From positions 1-64,000 of the forward strand of contig NZ_ASJC01000001.1 in the NCBI RefSeq assembly GCF_000691145.1: a stretch of 64,000 nucleotides of DNA. The letters are read 5' to 3'. This stretch comes from Bacillus altitudinis 41KF2b (GTDB taxonomy: Bacteria > Bacillota > Bacilli > Bacillales > Bacillaceae). Shown here in pieces: positions 7,765-16,580 of this stretch (position 1 is its first letter; every line of letters begins with the position of its first letter). The notes below the pieces were generated by a model that was not told the DNA's origin, did not search any database, and saw nothing but the letters and a program-made list of their open reading frames with translations. Made by a program: the position numbers and the translations under genes.

Positions 7765-8916
7765 TTAGTTAGAAGCTGCTTGAACGTTAATCAATCCTTT
7801 TCCGTAATAGAACGAATTACCAAGCGGTGTTGCCGTATTTTCTAAGCGCTGACGAACCTGAGACGTTGATAGATTCGGATACTTAGAAAGGATAAGCGCT
7901 GCTGCTCCTGCTACATGAGGAGATGCCATTGATGTTCCCGTATAAGATGTATATCCACTGCTTGGTACTGTACTTAAAATCGATGTACCAGGTGCAGAAA
8001 CATCTAATTCAGGACCTGCGCTAGAAGATGAGTTTCTGACATTGTTGCTGTTCACGTTGGCAACAGCAATGGTTGAGTCGTATTTAGCAGGATAGCCAAC
8101 GGTGCTAGTAGAGCCAGTGGAACCTGAATTCCCTGCTGCGGCAACGACAACTACTCCGCGATTATTCGCTGTGTCTACAGCATTTTTAAGCGCTGTGGAG
8201 CCGTTTGGTCCGCCTAAGCTCATATTGATGACATCCATGTTATTGGCAACAGCCCATTCAATACCACTGATAATCCAGCTGTATTGTCCATCGCCGTAAC
8301 GATCTAACACTTTAACGGCATACAAGGAGGCGCTTGGCGCAACCCCAAGAACACCAATCGTGTTATCAAGGGCAGCAATGGTTCCGGCTACGTGAGTTCC
8401 GTGTGATTGAAAGTCTTGTGTGGCATTTGGCTCTGAAGGGACGAAGCTAGCACCGCCTGCAACATTTAAGTCAGGGTGTGCGGCGTGGATTCCAGTATCA
8501 AGGACAGCTACTTTGACGTTAGCACCTTTATAACCTTGAGCGTGTACGGCTGGAGCTTTGATTTGAGGGATACCATAAGGGACGGTTTGTGCATATGCTT
8601 CTGCTTTGTGGTCTTCTTCTACATAAGCAATGCTAGGGTCGTGTTCAAGTTTTTTTGCGGCTTGTTCAGACATCTTCACTTGTGCAGCATTAATGAGGCG
8701 GTATTGTTTTTCTAATTTCCCACCATTTTGTGTCACTGCTTGTTTCTTAGAGCTGTTTGTGGTGGCAGAAGCTTTAAAGCCAACGATATAGCTTTTTTCA
8801 CTTTCTGACTTTGAGGCAGTCTCGGCATTTGCCATCGAGCCTCCAAACCCTGCTGAAAACAGAAGAGGGACAGCCAATAAAACACTTGTCATCACATTTT
8901 TCTTTTTCACGCACAT
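7765..8916 (-). CDS. aprE: Subtilisin-family alkaline serine protease precursor AprE
   Basis: Secreted S8 serine protease made as a 383-residue precursor. It has a signal peptide to about residue 31 (cleavage after MANA), an I9 propeptide chaperone to 108, and a 275-residue mature enzyme starting [12 protein letters not shown]. Catalytic residues are Asp140 (VAVLDTGI), His172 (SHGTHVAGT) and Ser329 (GTSMASPH), equal to mature D32, H64 and S221. The sequence reads like the B. pumilus dehairing protease, recalled from memory. The ATG at 8916 is used; a GTG two codons in (8910) is an alternative. The leader can form a 5' stem-loop. In B. subtilis the gene is controlled by DegU, ScoC, SinR and AbrB; those sites were not resolved here. 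Confidence 0.97.
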   Translation of the reverse strand: MCVKKKNVMTSVLLAVPLLFSAGFGGSMANAETASKSESEKSYIVGFKASATTNSSKKQAVTQNGGKLEKQYRLINAAQVKMSEQAAKKLEHDPSIAYVEEDHKAEAYAQTVPYGIPQIKAPAVHAQGYKGANVKVAVLDTGIHAAHPDLNVAGGASFVPSEPNATQDFQSHGTHVAGTIAALDNTIGVLGVAPSASLYAVKVLDRYGDGQYSWIISGIEWAVANNMDVINMSLGGPNGSTALKNAVDTANNRGVVVVAAAGNSGSTGSTSTVGYPAKYDSTIAVANVNSNNVRNSSSSAGPELDVSAPGTSILSTVPSSGYTSYTGTSMASPHVAGAAALILSKYPNLSTSQVRQRLENTATPLGNSFYYGKGLINVQAASN

Positions 8917-8940
8917 TCCACATCCCTTTTTTCTTATTTC

Positions 8941-8986
8941 AGAATAATCATCCGTAGTCTATAAGAATGATCCGTTTGATTATTCT
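8941..8986 (-). promoter_or_regulatory. Predicted 5' stem-loop of the aprE leader
   Basis: AGAATAATCA and TGATTATTCT form a perfect 10-bp inverted repeat about 55-75 bp ahead of the start codon. In B. subtilis the aprE transcript begins with a similar AGAATA... stem-loop known for mRNA stability. The promoter itself (TAAACT about 9 bp upstream) is weak and unproven. Confidence 0.5.
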
Positions 8987-9270
8987 GTATTTTCAGTTTA
9001 ATAGAGATAGGCAAATAAGAGTAGACCCGAATTTTTGTGGAAGTCCTAGCGAAAAATAGGGAATTAAGTCACTTGGAAATGATGGCAAAATATGTTTATT
9101 CTATATTCTCAACGGTTTTCTATTAAAAAGGAATCGTGCTTTTTTTCTCATGATCCATTTGAGGATAAACATTCGATACCCGAAATTCCATAAAATAGGT
9201 AGAAAAGGCTATCATCTATTTCGAATTTCGATATAAAAAAATATTATTTTATCATTGTTTTTGTCATGAA
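8987..9270. other. aprE upstream regulatory region
   Basis: About 280 bp of AT-rich DNA without a gene. It includes a nested inverted repeat, CGAAATTC (9181-9188) with GAATTTCG (9223-9230) and inner AAATAG/CTATTT. A long upstream region is usual for aprE, which integrates several regulators; no specific site is assigned. Confidence 0.5.
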
Positions 9271-9299
9271 AAAGAACCTGCTATGAAAACAGGTTCTTT
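9271..9299 (-). terminator. Terminator of yhfR
   Basis: AAAGAACCTG / CAGGTTCTTT 10-bp stem with a T run on the minus strand. It overlaps the yhfR stop codon. Confidence 0.75.
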
Positions 9300-9882
9300 A
9301 AGAAGGGGCAGATTGTGTTAAATGGCTGACCACGTTGTAATCGTTCACCTTCCATTCACCATCTGTCCATTCCACATAATTTAAGCAGGCATTCTCAAGT
9401 CTTGTATCCTTAATACCCATCTGTTCGTCAGCTAGTGAGGTGAGTAAGGCATGGATGGCAGCCCCGTGTGCCACGATGAGTACCCGTTTATCTGGGTAGG
9501 TTGCTCTCACTTTTTCGATACCTTCTAGCATTCGATCTTGAAGTGCCGATAGTGGTTCCATATTTGGATACTGTTTATTTGGAAACAGTTTCTGACGTTC
9601 CTCAAATGACATGCCTTCAGCGTCGCCATAGTCACGTTCAATAAAATCGTCCATGATCACGAGCGGTGCATGTACATGCTGTAAAATCAAATGAGCTGTT
9701 TCTTTTGCCCTTGATAGCGGACTGGAAATGACAACATCCCAGTGGGCATCTTTTAAGTAAAGACCGGTTTGTTCCGCTTGCCATTTACCAGTGTCATTTA
9801 AAGGGATATCTGTTCGTCCTTGAATTCGTTTTGCTGCATTCCAATCGGTTTCACCGTGTCTGACTAGGCAAATTGCTGTCAA
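9298..9882 (-). CDS. yhfR: Histidine phosphatase superfamily protein YhfR
   Basis: A 194-residue phosphoglycerate-mutase-like phosphatase with the catalytic LVRHGETDWN motif at residues 6-15, the second histidine in VAHGAAIHAL, and the SPLSRAKETA segment. The physiological substrate is unknown. The start is TTG with an AGGCGGGA site about 7 bp upstream; no closer ATG exists. The size equals B. subtilis YhfR (193 aa). It lies between aprE and hemAT; the yhfO-Q and yhfS-U genes of B. subtilis are absent. Confidence 0.88.
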   Translation of the reverse strand: MTAICLVRHGETDWNAAKRIQGRTDIPLNDTGKWQAEQTGLYLKDAHWDVVISSPLSRAKETAHLILQHVHAPLVIMDDFIERDYGDAEGMSFEERQKLFPNKQYPNMEPLSALQDRMLEGIEKVRATYPDKRVLIVAHGAAIHALLTSLADEQMGIKDTRLENACLNYVEWTDGEWKVNDYNVVSHLTQSAPS

Positions 9883-9943
9883 TCAAATCCCGCCTTTTCT
9901 ATCTTTTCTTCTATTATACTAAAACAGAAGAAGAATGACTGGA

Positions 9944-11239
9944 TCAGTGATTTGTCAGGCTCGTTAATGACTCGACCGAACTTGCCACTTGGGACACTGT
10001 TTGTTTGACTTCTTTCAATTCGTTTAGGAATGTTTGCAAATCTATTTCAATTTTTCCGTTTTGGTTTTTGCTTAAGTTCATGCTGCTGACGATATCATCG
10101 AATAGCGAGTTGATTTGGGTCATTTTTTCTTTACTGTCTGTCACAAGTAAATTCACATCAGCAATATGCTGTGACACAATGGAGATTTGTGAATTTGTGT
10201 TGTTGACGAGCTCAGATACAGTTGAAACCGTTTTCTTTGTATCCTCTGATAATTTGCGAACCTCATTTGCAACGACAGCAAAGCCTTTGCCATGTTCACC
10301 TGCTCGAGCTGATTCGATTGAAGCGTTTAAAGAGAGTAAATTCGTTTGCTCCGCAATACCTGTGACGATCCCAAAAATTTGTTCAATTTGTTTTGCAATT
10401 TCTTCTAAGCGTTTAATTTCTGTTTCAATCTTTGTCATACTGCCGTCAATTTGGTTCATTTGCGTCTGCTGAATTTCTAACTCTTTTTTACCGCCAATTG
10501 ATTTCTCTTCAACTTGTGCAGAAATCTTTGTGCCAGCCTGTGACATATCCGCCATCTCATCAGATTTTGATACAAGTTTGTCCACTGCATTTGTTGTGTT
10601 TGAGAAGAGAGAAGCAAGTGAATTAGATGTTTCTGTAATTTTTGTATGAAGCTCTTTTTGCTGTAGTTCTGCTTCATCACGAACTTTAGAGTATTCATTT
10701 TGGAACGTATCTAGGACAAGCTGCTGCTCTAGATTTAAAATTTTCGTCGTCGCCTTCACTGCCGTCTGATATTCTTTGAAATCTTGGATATGCTGGGCAA
10801 ATAAATCCATAATGGATAGCAATAGGTCTTGGAAGGCTGCCATATACCATTTAGGTTGAAGCCCAATTCTTAAATGAACTTGTGCAATTTTAATTCTTTT
10901 GGCCACATAAGATTCGTCAATCACACCGGCAAACATTTCACTAATATGAATGCGTAGTGTTTTCTTTAGACGCTCGACTGAGCTGTTATCTTGAATGATG
11001 TGCATCAAGGAAGACTCGACTTCTAGGTTTTTATAAAATTTATCGACGATATGTTCAATTTCATCTTGAACGATTGGATTCAGCTGTTTCAAGATAAAAA
11101 GGTCTTGCTGCGTCAAATCAATCATTTTAATTTGTTTGGCAATGTCCGTATTCTCCGGAAAATTGATTCGTTTTATCCCATCATCCTGCTGTGTGAAAAA
11201 AGCAGTGTTTTTCTTTTTACTCTCTTTTTTAAATAACAA
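9944..11239 (-). CDS. hemAT: Heme-based aerotaxis transducer HemAT
   Basis: Soluble oxygen sensor for aerotaxis. The 431-residue protein has an N-terminal globin-coupled sensor domain (about 30-180) with the proximal heme ligand His122 in [10 protein letters not shown] coiled-coil signalling domain (about 190-431) contains the conserved receptor tip [19 protein letters not shown] and [15 protein letters not shown]. No transmembrane segment is present, as in B. subtilis HemAT (432 aa). The start codon is TTG preceded by GGGGGG with 9-bp spacing. A sigma-D-like promoter lies 50-75 bp upstream, in keeping with co-regulation with motility genes. Confidence 0.95.
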   Translation of the reverse strand: MLFKKESKKKNTAFFTQQDDGIKRINFPENTDIAKQIKMIDLTQQDLFILKQLNPIVQDEIEHIVDKFYKNLEVESSLMHIIQDNSSVERLKKTLRIHISEMFAGVIDESYVAKRIKIAQVHLRIGLQPKWYMAAFQDLLLSIMDLFAQHIQDFKEYQTAVKATTKILNLEQQLVLDTFQNEYSKVRDEAELQQKELHTKITETSNSLASLFSNTTNAVDKLVSKSDEMADMSQAGTKISAQVEEKSIGGKKELEIQQTQMNQIDGSMTKIETEIKRLEEIAKQIEQIFGIVTGIAEQTNLLSLNASIESARAGEHGKGFAVVANEVRKLSEDTKKTVSTVSELVNNTNSQISIVSQHIADVNLLVTDSKEKMTQINSLFDDIVSSMNLSKNQNGKIEIDLQTFLNELKEVKQTVSQVASSVESLTSLTNH

Positions 11240-11286
11240 TGTGTTTGTCCCCCCATGATCATCAAAAATATCAGACTTTATGTTTT

Positions 11287-11313
11287 TTATCGGATAATAT
11301 TGGATTTTTTAAA
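11287..11313 (-). promoter_or_regulatory. Candidate sigma-D promoter of hemAT
   Basis: On the minus strand TCCGATAA (11294-11287) resembles the sigma-D -10 GCCGATAT, and a TTTAAA block 13-15 bp upstream supplies the -35. Sigma-D control of chemotaxis genes is established in B. subtilis; the match here is partial. Confidence 0.45.
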
Positions 11314-11318
11314 GGGGA

Positions 11319-11338
11319 AACAGTGAAATTTTACTGTT
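11319..11338 (-). terminator. Weak terminator-like hairpin at end of yhfW
   Basis: AACAGT / ACTGTT with an 8-nt loop overlaps the yhfW stop codon. A T-containing run follows on the minus strand. Confidence 0.35.
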
Positions 11339-12863
11339 CTTTATATGACCTTTTTAGTGGTTTTTTCGCCGGACCTTCTACTACTTCTCCCGTAATGGAG
11401 AAACGAGACCCGTGACAAGGACAGTCCCACGTGCGGTCACTATTATTCCACGCGACTTCACAGCCTAAATGAGTACAGGTTGTATCGACAAGAAAGATAT
11501 CGCCGTCCTCTGACTTAAAAGCGCCACATTTTTTATGCTCATAAGACACAATCCCGCCTTCACCCGGTTTTAAATCATCAATTGTTTGATCAGCTCGCTT
11601 TAATTTACCGCTGATCAGCTTCGCTGCAACATTGGTGTTTTCTTTGATAAAGTCTTTTACGAATGCGTCTGACACGAGTCTTGATGGAGTAAAGATGGAT
11701 TCGTAAGGATTCGATTTTCCTTCGATCAAATCTCCGATCAGTGTTGCTGCTACGTGGCTAGTGGTCATGCCCCATTTTCTAAAGCCTGTTGCCACAAAAA
11801 TATTCGAATGATGTGATGTCAGGCGGCCAATGTATGGGATTTGATCCATTGTGACCATATCATGCGTGGACCAGCGGTAAAGGACTTCCGTTATGCCAAG
11901 GGTCGCTTCACCAAACTTTTCTAGTGCTTCATAGTGTGCGGATTCATCTCCGCCTTGTCCGGTTTTATGGCCTTGTCCACCGATGAGCACGACGTCTTCT
12001 CCATGGAATTTTGCTGTTCTTAATGAATGGGCAGGCTGATCAATTCCTAAGTACATGCCGTCTGGAAGCGGTTTTTTTGTTTTGGCTGCGACGACATAAG
12101 ATTGCTCAGGATGGATTCGCGTGAAATACAGTCCTTTGCCATCGTAAAAAGGAAAGTGTGAGCATGAAATGATAGAGCGCCCCATCAGATGATGGCCACT
12201 TTTTGTGATGACAGCAGGGTGTTTTCCTTCTTTTACATCGACTGCCGTTGTCTGTTCAAATATGCGCACGCCTCTGTCAATGAGCTGATCGATCAGTGCA
12301 TGAAGATAATGAAGAGGATGAAATTGTGCCTGCTGCGTCATGGCGAGGGCTGCCTTGATGCCAGCATCAAACGGGAGCGCTGTTTTCCATTCGCGATCGA
12401 TACCGAGCTGTTTGTACGCATCTAATTCCTTCTTTAACTTTTTGACGCCGTTTTCTTCTGTTGTATAAAGATAAGCATCTTTTACCTCAAGCTGACAATC
12501 AATGTCATACTCTTTCACACGTGCTTGGATGAGTTCCTTTGCTTTTTCATTTGCTTCTACATATAAACGGGCTTTCGGCATACCGATATGCTGAATCAGC
12601 TCATGATAGTACACATCATGCTGGGAGGTAATTTTCGCTGTTGTATGTCCGGTGGTTCCTTGCAATACTTGATCAGCATCTATGATGATGACATCCAGTC
12701 CGCGTTCTGTCATTTCAAATGCAGTAGCGATACCGGTAATACCGGCACCGACAATGATGACATCTGCTGTAAGATCTTCGCTGACAGTAGGAAAAGAGGG
12801 CTTCTCACTATCAGCTAGCCATAACGACTTTGCTTGTTCCGATCCTTTATGTTCTTGTTCCAT
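11331..12863 (-). CDS. yhfW: FAD-dependent oxidoreductase with C-terminal Rieske domain YhfW
   Basis: A 510-residue flavoprotein. The Rossmann motif VGAGITGIA near residue 38 begins a DAO-type FAD domain. A C-terminal Rieske [2Fe-2S] domain has ligands Cys463-x-His465 (CTHLGC) and Cys481-x-x-His484 (CPCHGS). The electron donor and substrate are unknown. The ATG at 12863 was chosen over a GTG 18 bp upstream because GGAGGCG lies 6 bp ahead of it. The length matches B. subtilis YhfW (509 aa). It is divergent from yhxC and separated from hemAT by about 90 bp. Confidence 0.93.
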   Translation of the reverse strand: MEQEHKGSEQAKSLWLADSEKPSFPTVSEDLTADVIIVGAGITGIATAFEMTERGLDVIIIDADQVLQGTTGHTTAKITSQHDVYYHELIQHIGMPKARLYVEANEKAKELIQARVKEYDIDCQLEVKDAYLYTTEENGVKKLKKELDAYKQLGIDREWKTALPFDAGIKAALAMTQQAQFHPLHYLHALIDQLIDRGVRIFEQTTAVDVKEGKHPAVITKSGHHLMGRSIISCSHFPFYDGKGLYFTRIHPEQSYVVAAKTKKPLPDGMYLGIDQPAHSLRTAKFHGEDVVLIGGQGHKTGQGGDESAHYEALEKFGEATLGITEVLYRWSTHDMVTMDQIPYIGRLTSHHSNIFVATGFRKWGMTTSHVAATLIGDLIEGKSNPYESIFTPSRLVSDAFVKDFIKENTNVAAKLISGKLKRADQTIDDLKPGEGGIVSYEHKKCGAFKSEDGDIFLVDTTCTHLGCEVAWNNSDRTWDCPCHGSRFSITGEVVEGPAKKPLKRSYKEQ

Positions 12864-13005
12864 GTTGTCGCCTCCAGTCACTTGTTGTGTATAATTTTTC
12901 CACGATGCTGAAAATCATACATTTTAATGAAAACAAGAGCGAAATACATAAAAAAATGAGCAACACATAAAAATAAACGAGATAAAAAGGAAGGAGTGGA
13001 CTGAC

Positions 13006-13866
13006 GTGTCAACAAAGCAGCCAAAGAAAACGTTACCGCCTCAGCATCAGAACGAACGTCCAGGACTTGAATATAAAATGAACCCTAGACCTATCTTTGA
13101 TCGAGAGGTGCAAGGCAAAAAGCTGACAGGGAAAACGGCGATTGTCACAGGTGGAGACAGCGGGATTGGAAGAGCAGTATCTGTCTTATTTGCGAAAGAA
13201 GGAGCCAATGTAGCGATTGTTTATTTGAATGAACATCGTGATGCGGAAGAAACGAAGGACTATATTGAAAAGATGGGAGGCCGCGTCATTTTAATATCAG
13301 GTGACCTAGGGGATGAAGCTTTTTCACACGAGGTCGTCAAACAAACAAAAGATGCTTTCGGTTCGATTGATATTTTGGTCAACAACGCAGGTGAACAGCA
13401 TCCGCAAAAAAGCATTGAACAGATTACTTCTCACCAGCTTCTTCGGACATTTCAAACGAATATATTTGCCATGTTCTATTTAACAAAAGCGGTGCTCCCT
13501 CATTTAAAGAAAGGAAGCAGTATTATTAATACAGCATCGGTCACTGCTTATAAAGGTCATGAAACCTTAATTGATTATTCATCGACAAAAGGGGCGGTTG
13601 TAACGTTTACAAGATCATTATCTCTATCTCTGATTAAACAAGGGATTCGGGTAAATGGGGTAGCGCCTGGACCGATTTGGACACCGCTGATTCCATCCAC
13701 ATTTACAGAAAAGGAAGTGTCTGAATTTGGTGGAGATGTTCCAATGGAGCGGCCTGGTGAGCCAGTAGAGTTAGCGCCGAGTTATTTATTTTTAGCGAGC
13801 GAAGACTCTTCTTATATAAATGGACAAATGATTCATGTGAATGGCGGAACCATATTAAATGGATAA
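13006..13866 (+). CDS. yhxC: Short-chain dehydrogenase/reductase YhxC
   Basis: A 286-residue SDR-family NAD(P)-dependent oxidoreductase. It has the nucleotide motif GGDSGIGRA near residues 49-57, NNAG near 127-130, and the catalytic YSSTKGA (Tyr-x-x-x-Lys) near 190. An N-terminal extension of about 40 residues is typical of the YhxC/YdaD group, often annotated as general stress oxidoreductases. Substrate unknown. GTG start with an AAGGAAGGAG site upstream. The size matches B. subtilis YhxC (285 aa). Confidence 0.92.
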   Translation: MSTKQPKKTLPPQHQNERPGLEYKMNPRPIFDREVQGKKLTGKTAIVTGGDSGIGRAVSVLFAKEGANVAIVYLNEHRDAEETKDYIEKMGGRVILISGDLGDEAFSHEVVKQTKDAFGSIDILVNNAGEQHPQKSIEQITSHQLLRTFQTNIFAMFYLTKAVLPHLKKGSSIINTASVTAYKGHETLIDYSSTKGAVVTFTRSLSLSLIKQGIRVNGVAPGPIWTPLIPSTFTEKEVSEFGGDVPMERPGEPVELAPSYLFLASEDSSYINGQMIHVNGGTILNG

Positions 13867-13874
13867 AAACAAAA

Positions 13875-13918
13875 AACTTGCGGTAAAGAGACAAGTTTCT
13901 GTCTCTCTGCCGCAAGTA
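13875..13918. terminator. Bidirectional terminator between yhxC and yhzC
   Basis: ACTTGCGG..AGAGACA pairs with TGTCTCT..CCGCAAGT around a short loop, with A/T runs on both flanks. It serves the two convergent genes. Confidence 0.75.
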
Positions 13919-13924
13919 AAATCA

Positions 13925-14161
13925 TCATGATTGATGTAAGCAGTGTTCTGCATATTGAGCTGACAGGTCATTAAAACGCTTTTCATCACGCTGATCTAGC
14001 GCCTTGTCAATCTCTTCTCTAAGGAAGGTTAAGCGCTGTTTATAAAGCGCCTCATCTAAAACCATTTGAATATAAATGTCTAAAATAGTAACGCCATTCT
14101 CTTCGGTTTTTTGGGTGTTGCGGGACTTCATGAGCTCAGCATACGTTTTTTTCTCTTTCAT
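13925..14161 (-). CDS. yhzC: YhzC, IDEAL-domain protein
   Basis: A 78-residue protein. The C-terminal segment REEIDKALDQRDEKRFNDLS matches the short IDEAL motif (I/L-D-x-A-L-D-x-x-D) at about residues 48-67. This domain is found in Firmicutes and was named for its sequence; its function is unknown. A good GGGGGG site lies 7 bp before the ATG. It sits between yhxC and comK exactly as in B. subtilis. Confidence 0.85.
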   Translation of the reverse strand: MKEKKTYAELMKSRNTQKTEENGVTILDIYIQMVLDEALYKQRLTFLREEIDKALDQRDEKRFNDLSAQYAEHCLHQS

Positions 14162-14299
14162 AAAGAATCCCCCCGATGCCTTTTTTATAGTATATGGATT
14201 GGCGGAGAAAAAATCAACAAGAATTTATAATTTTTAGACAATTTATTTTTGAGCCATATCGACACCCCTTGTCCAGTCGACAAGATACGATATATCTTT

Positions 14300-14356
14300 A
14301 AAAATGGCTTTTAGATAGATCGAATGTACTAAAAAATATGATAAAAAGATGATTTT
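14300..14356 (+). promoter_or_regulatory. ComK autoregulatory site (two AT-boxes, 31-bp spacing)
   Basis: Two perfect AAAA-N5-TTTT boxes at 14300-14312 and 14344-14356 are separated by exactly 31 bp. ComK binds paired AT-boxes spaced 8, 18 or 31 bp, and the widest spacing is the one known for comK itself in B. subtilis. This supports positive autoregulation. Confidence 0.85.
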
Positions 14357-14365
14357 AAATAAATA

Positions 14366-14393
14366 TTGAAAAAATCCTGTCGTTTCTTATACG
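14366..14393 (+). promoter_or_regulatory. comK core promoter
   Basis: TTGAAA (14366-14371), 16-bp spacer, TATACG (14388-14393), directly downstream of the second AT-box. The placement fits activation by bound ComK. Confidence 0.5.
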
Positions 14394-14450
14394 TTGGTGA
14401 TAGATTAATAGTATCTAAAATAACCAAAAATTAACACAGGAGGAAATGAA

Positions 14451-15029
14451 GTGTCAGGAATTAGTGAAACACCATTAGATTCATACGTCATTAATCAAAC
14501 AACAATGGCGGTCCTTCCGGTTGAAGAAGGAAAACGAGTATATTCAAAAGTGATCGAAAGAGAGACAAGCTTTTACGTTGAATTAAAGCCGCTGCAAATT
14601 ATAGAACGCAGTTGCAGGTTCTTTGGCTCAAGCTATGCAGGCAGAAAAGCGGGAACATACGAAGTAACAGGAATTTCCCACAAGCCTCCCATCGTGATTG
14701 ACTCATCCAATCATCTGTATTTCTTCCCAACCTATTCATCCAACCGCCCTCAATGCGGATGGATCTCCCACAAATACATTCATATCTTTCAGGAATCATC
14801 CCTCGGAGACACGGTTGTTACTTTTACAAATGAGCAATCGGTCAAACTAGATGTCTCATATAAGTCATTTGAGAGTCAGGTACACCGAACAGCGTATCTT
14901 CGAACGAAATTTCAAGATCGACTTGATGGAGGTCTTCCTAAGAAACAAGAATTTATGCTGTATCCAAAGGAACAGCAGCTCAACCTTGTGTATGATTTTA
15001 TCTTAAGAGAACTTCGTAATCGTTATTAG
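14451..15029 (+). CDS. comK: Competence transcription factor ComK
   Basis: Master activator of late competence genes. The 192-residue protein keeps the conserved core: MKPLQI-like LKPLQIIERSCRFFGSSYAG near 46-65, RKAGTYEVT, RPQCGWISH and KFQDRLDGGLPKKQEFMLYP. The start is GTG with ACAGGAGG 8 bp upstream. It is complete with no frameshift, so competence regulation may be functional. Two AT-boxes and a sigma-A-like promoter lie upstream. In B. subtilis yhxD-yhjA-C follow; here an unrelated block follows. Confidence 0.97.
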   Translation: MSGISETPLDSYVINQTTMAVLPVEEGKRVYSKVIERETSFYVELKPLQIIERSCRFFGSSYAGRKAGTYEVTGISHKPPIVIDSSNHLYFFPTYSSNRPQCGWISHKYIHIFQESSLGDTVVTFTNEQSVKLDVSYKSFESQVHRTAYLRTKFQDRLDGGLPKKQEFMLYPKEQQLNLVYDFILRELRNRY

Positions 15030-15036
15030 TGAGAGA

Positions 15037-15057
15037 CCAGCGGCAGACAGCCGCTGG
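15037..15057 (+). terminator. Hairpin after comK
   Basis: CCAGCGGC-agaca-GCCGCTGG is a GC-rich perfect 8-bp stem 8 bp after the stop codon. It has no T run, so termination is uncertain. Confidence 0.5.
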
Positions 15058-15107
15058 ACTGCTTACTCATCGCCATCACTTTTTTGCAGAAAAAACCATT
15101 GATTATC

Positions 15108-15153
15108 GTATAAAAAAATATATAATTTATCTATATCGTATAATTTTTTATAC
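15108..15153. promoter_or_regulatory. AT-rich inverted repeat and promoter region before the D-threonine aldolase-like gene
   Basis: GTATAAAAAAAT (15108) is mirrored by ATTTTTTATAC (15143-15153), and ATCGTATAA occurs twice as a direct repeat. A TATAAT-like -10 lies in the span. It could be an operator for an unlinked regulator. Confidence 0.4.
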
Positions 15154-15172
15154 AACGAAAGGGGTCATGGGG

Positions 15173-16279
15173 ATGATGTATGAAGAGCTGGATACGCCGG
15201 CACTACTCATTGATAAAAGGGTGATGATGGAGAATGTAGCGGCGATGCAGCAATACGCAGACCGTCAGCATGTCAAATTGCGCCCTCATACGAAAACGCA
15301 TAAAACGCCTGCACTTGCCAAGCTGCAGGAAGAGAAAGGTGCATCTGGCATTACGGTGGCGAAAGTAGGAGAGGCTGAAGTAATGGCAGCCCATGGGCTC
15401 AAGGATATTTTTATCGCCAATCAAATTGTAGGTGAGACTAAACTCAAGCGGATTCGCAAACTGGCAGAGTCGATACAGATTTCATTCGGTATAGATTGTG
15501 TTGAGCATGTGAAGCAGATTGAGCAAGTCTTTCGTGAATCAGAGAAAAAAGCGGAGGTTTTAATTGAGATAGAGGTTGGAGAGGGAAGGTCTGGTGTCAT
15601 TGAAGAACGTGATTTCTGCCACATATTAGAGGCGATTCAAACAAGTGATGCCGTTCATTTAAAGGGGATTTTTTCTCATGATGGTCATACGTATCAAGCG
15701 GAAAGTAAAGCACATTGCCAGACATTATACAATGAGGCTGTAAATCGAACGCTCCGTTTTGCGCACATTGCAGAAGAAGCTGGTATGCCGATAGAGGTCG
15801 TCAGTATTGGATCAACACCGCCATTTTTATTTCAATTTGATATTCCAAAAGGAGTCACAGAAATACGGCCAGGCACATACATCTTGATGGATGCTTCCCA
15901 GTCCAATGTAATCGGCACATATTCACATTGTGCAGCATCTGTGCTGACAACGGTCATTAGTAAACCGACAGAGCGCCGGGTGATTACAGATGTAGGGGCC
16001 AAGGGGCTGACGGCACAAACACGTACAAAAGGGCTGACCAAAACAGAGGGCTTAGGCAAAGTGAAAGAATATGATGATGTATTTGTTTCAAGCGTATTTG
16101 ACGAGCATGCCATTATCTATCATGAAGGCTTTCGTCAAAGTGTACAGATCGGTGAGAAGGTGCAAATTATTCCGAATCACATCTGTCCTGCTGTGAATCT
16201 TCATGAAAAAGCATACCTCATTCAAGATGGCGAAGTGGTAGAAGAGCTGGAGATTGCTTGTAAAGGAAAGCTGCAATAA
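15173..16279 (+). CDS. D-threonine aldolase / D-serine dehydratase-like PLP enzyme
   Basis: A 368-residue fold-type III PLP enzyme with an alanine-racemase-like N-terminal barrel. MYEELDTPALLIDK opens the domain. RPHTKTHK near residue 40 holds the expected PLP lysine, and the C-terminal domain ends with PNHICPAVNLHE, resembling the metal-binding His/Cys pair of D-threonine aldolases. Likely reactions are aldol cleavage or dehydration of D-hydroxy amino acids; the substrate cannot be read. The ATG at 15173 lies 8 bp after AAAGGGG; ATGs at 15167 and 15176 are alternatives. It has no B. subtilis counterpart at this place. Confidence 0.82.
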   Translation: MMYEELDTPALLIDKRVMMENVAAMQQYADRQHVKLRPHTKTHKTPALAKLQEEKGASGITVAKVGEAEVMAAHGLKDIFIANQIVGETKLKRIRKLAESIQISFGIDCVEHVKQIEQVFRESEKKAEVLIEIEVGEGRSGVIEERDFCHILEAIQTSDAVHLKGIFSHDGHTYQAESKAHCQTLYNEAVNRTLRFAHIAEEAGMPIEVVSIGSTPPFLFQFDIPKGVTEIRPGTYILMDASQSNVIGTYSHCAASVLTTVISKPTERRVITDVGAKGLTAQTRTKGLTKTEGLGKVKEYDDVFVSSVFDEHAIIYHEGFRQSVQIGEKVQIIPNHICPAVNLHEKAYLIQDGEVVEELEIACKGKLQ

Positions 16280-16290
16280 ATGGGTAGGAT

Positions 16291-16319
16291 CATAAAAGGC
16301 GCCGAAAGGGGTCTTTTTT
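16291..16319 (+). terminator. Terminator of the D-threonine aldolase-like gene
   Basis: An imperfect AAAGGCGCC / GGGGTCTTT stem around a GAAA loop, followed by T residues. Confidence 0.5.
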
Positions 16320-16580
16320 ATTGGAGAAAAAATGGCGAAGATGAATTAGATTGAAACCAAATGTGCCTTTCTCGTCGTCTATTGACTGTATCATCATGAA
16401 ATGGCAGGGAAATGTGAACCATTAGAAGGATTTTCATTCATTTCCGCATAAATCACAGAAGTGATACATGCGGTCTGTTACAATAAAAATAAGTCATTTC
16501 TTGCAAGGTGTTCGTATGAGGTAAAAGTTGATCATATTTGACCGATATGAACAAATGGGAAAGAGAAATGGGGGCCGTGT
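16320..16580 (+). promoter_or_regulatory. Intergenic region with a large palindrome before the lipoprotein gene
   Basis: No gene seen. CCGCAT-AAA-TCAC-AGAA-GTGA-TAC-ATGCGG at 16444-16473 is a symmetric 30-bp palindrome with one internal loop, six bases before a TACAAT -10-like hexamer (16479-16484). It is placed as an operator or leader hairpin for the following gene. Confidence 0.4.
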
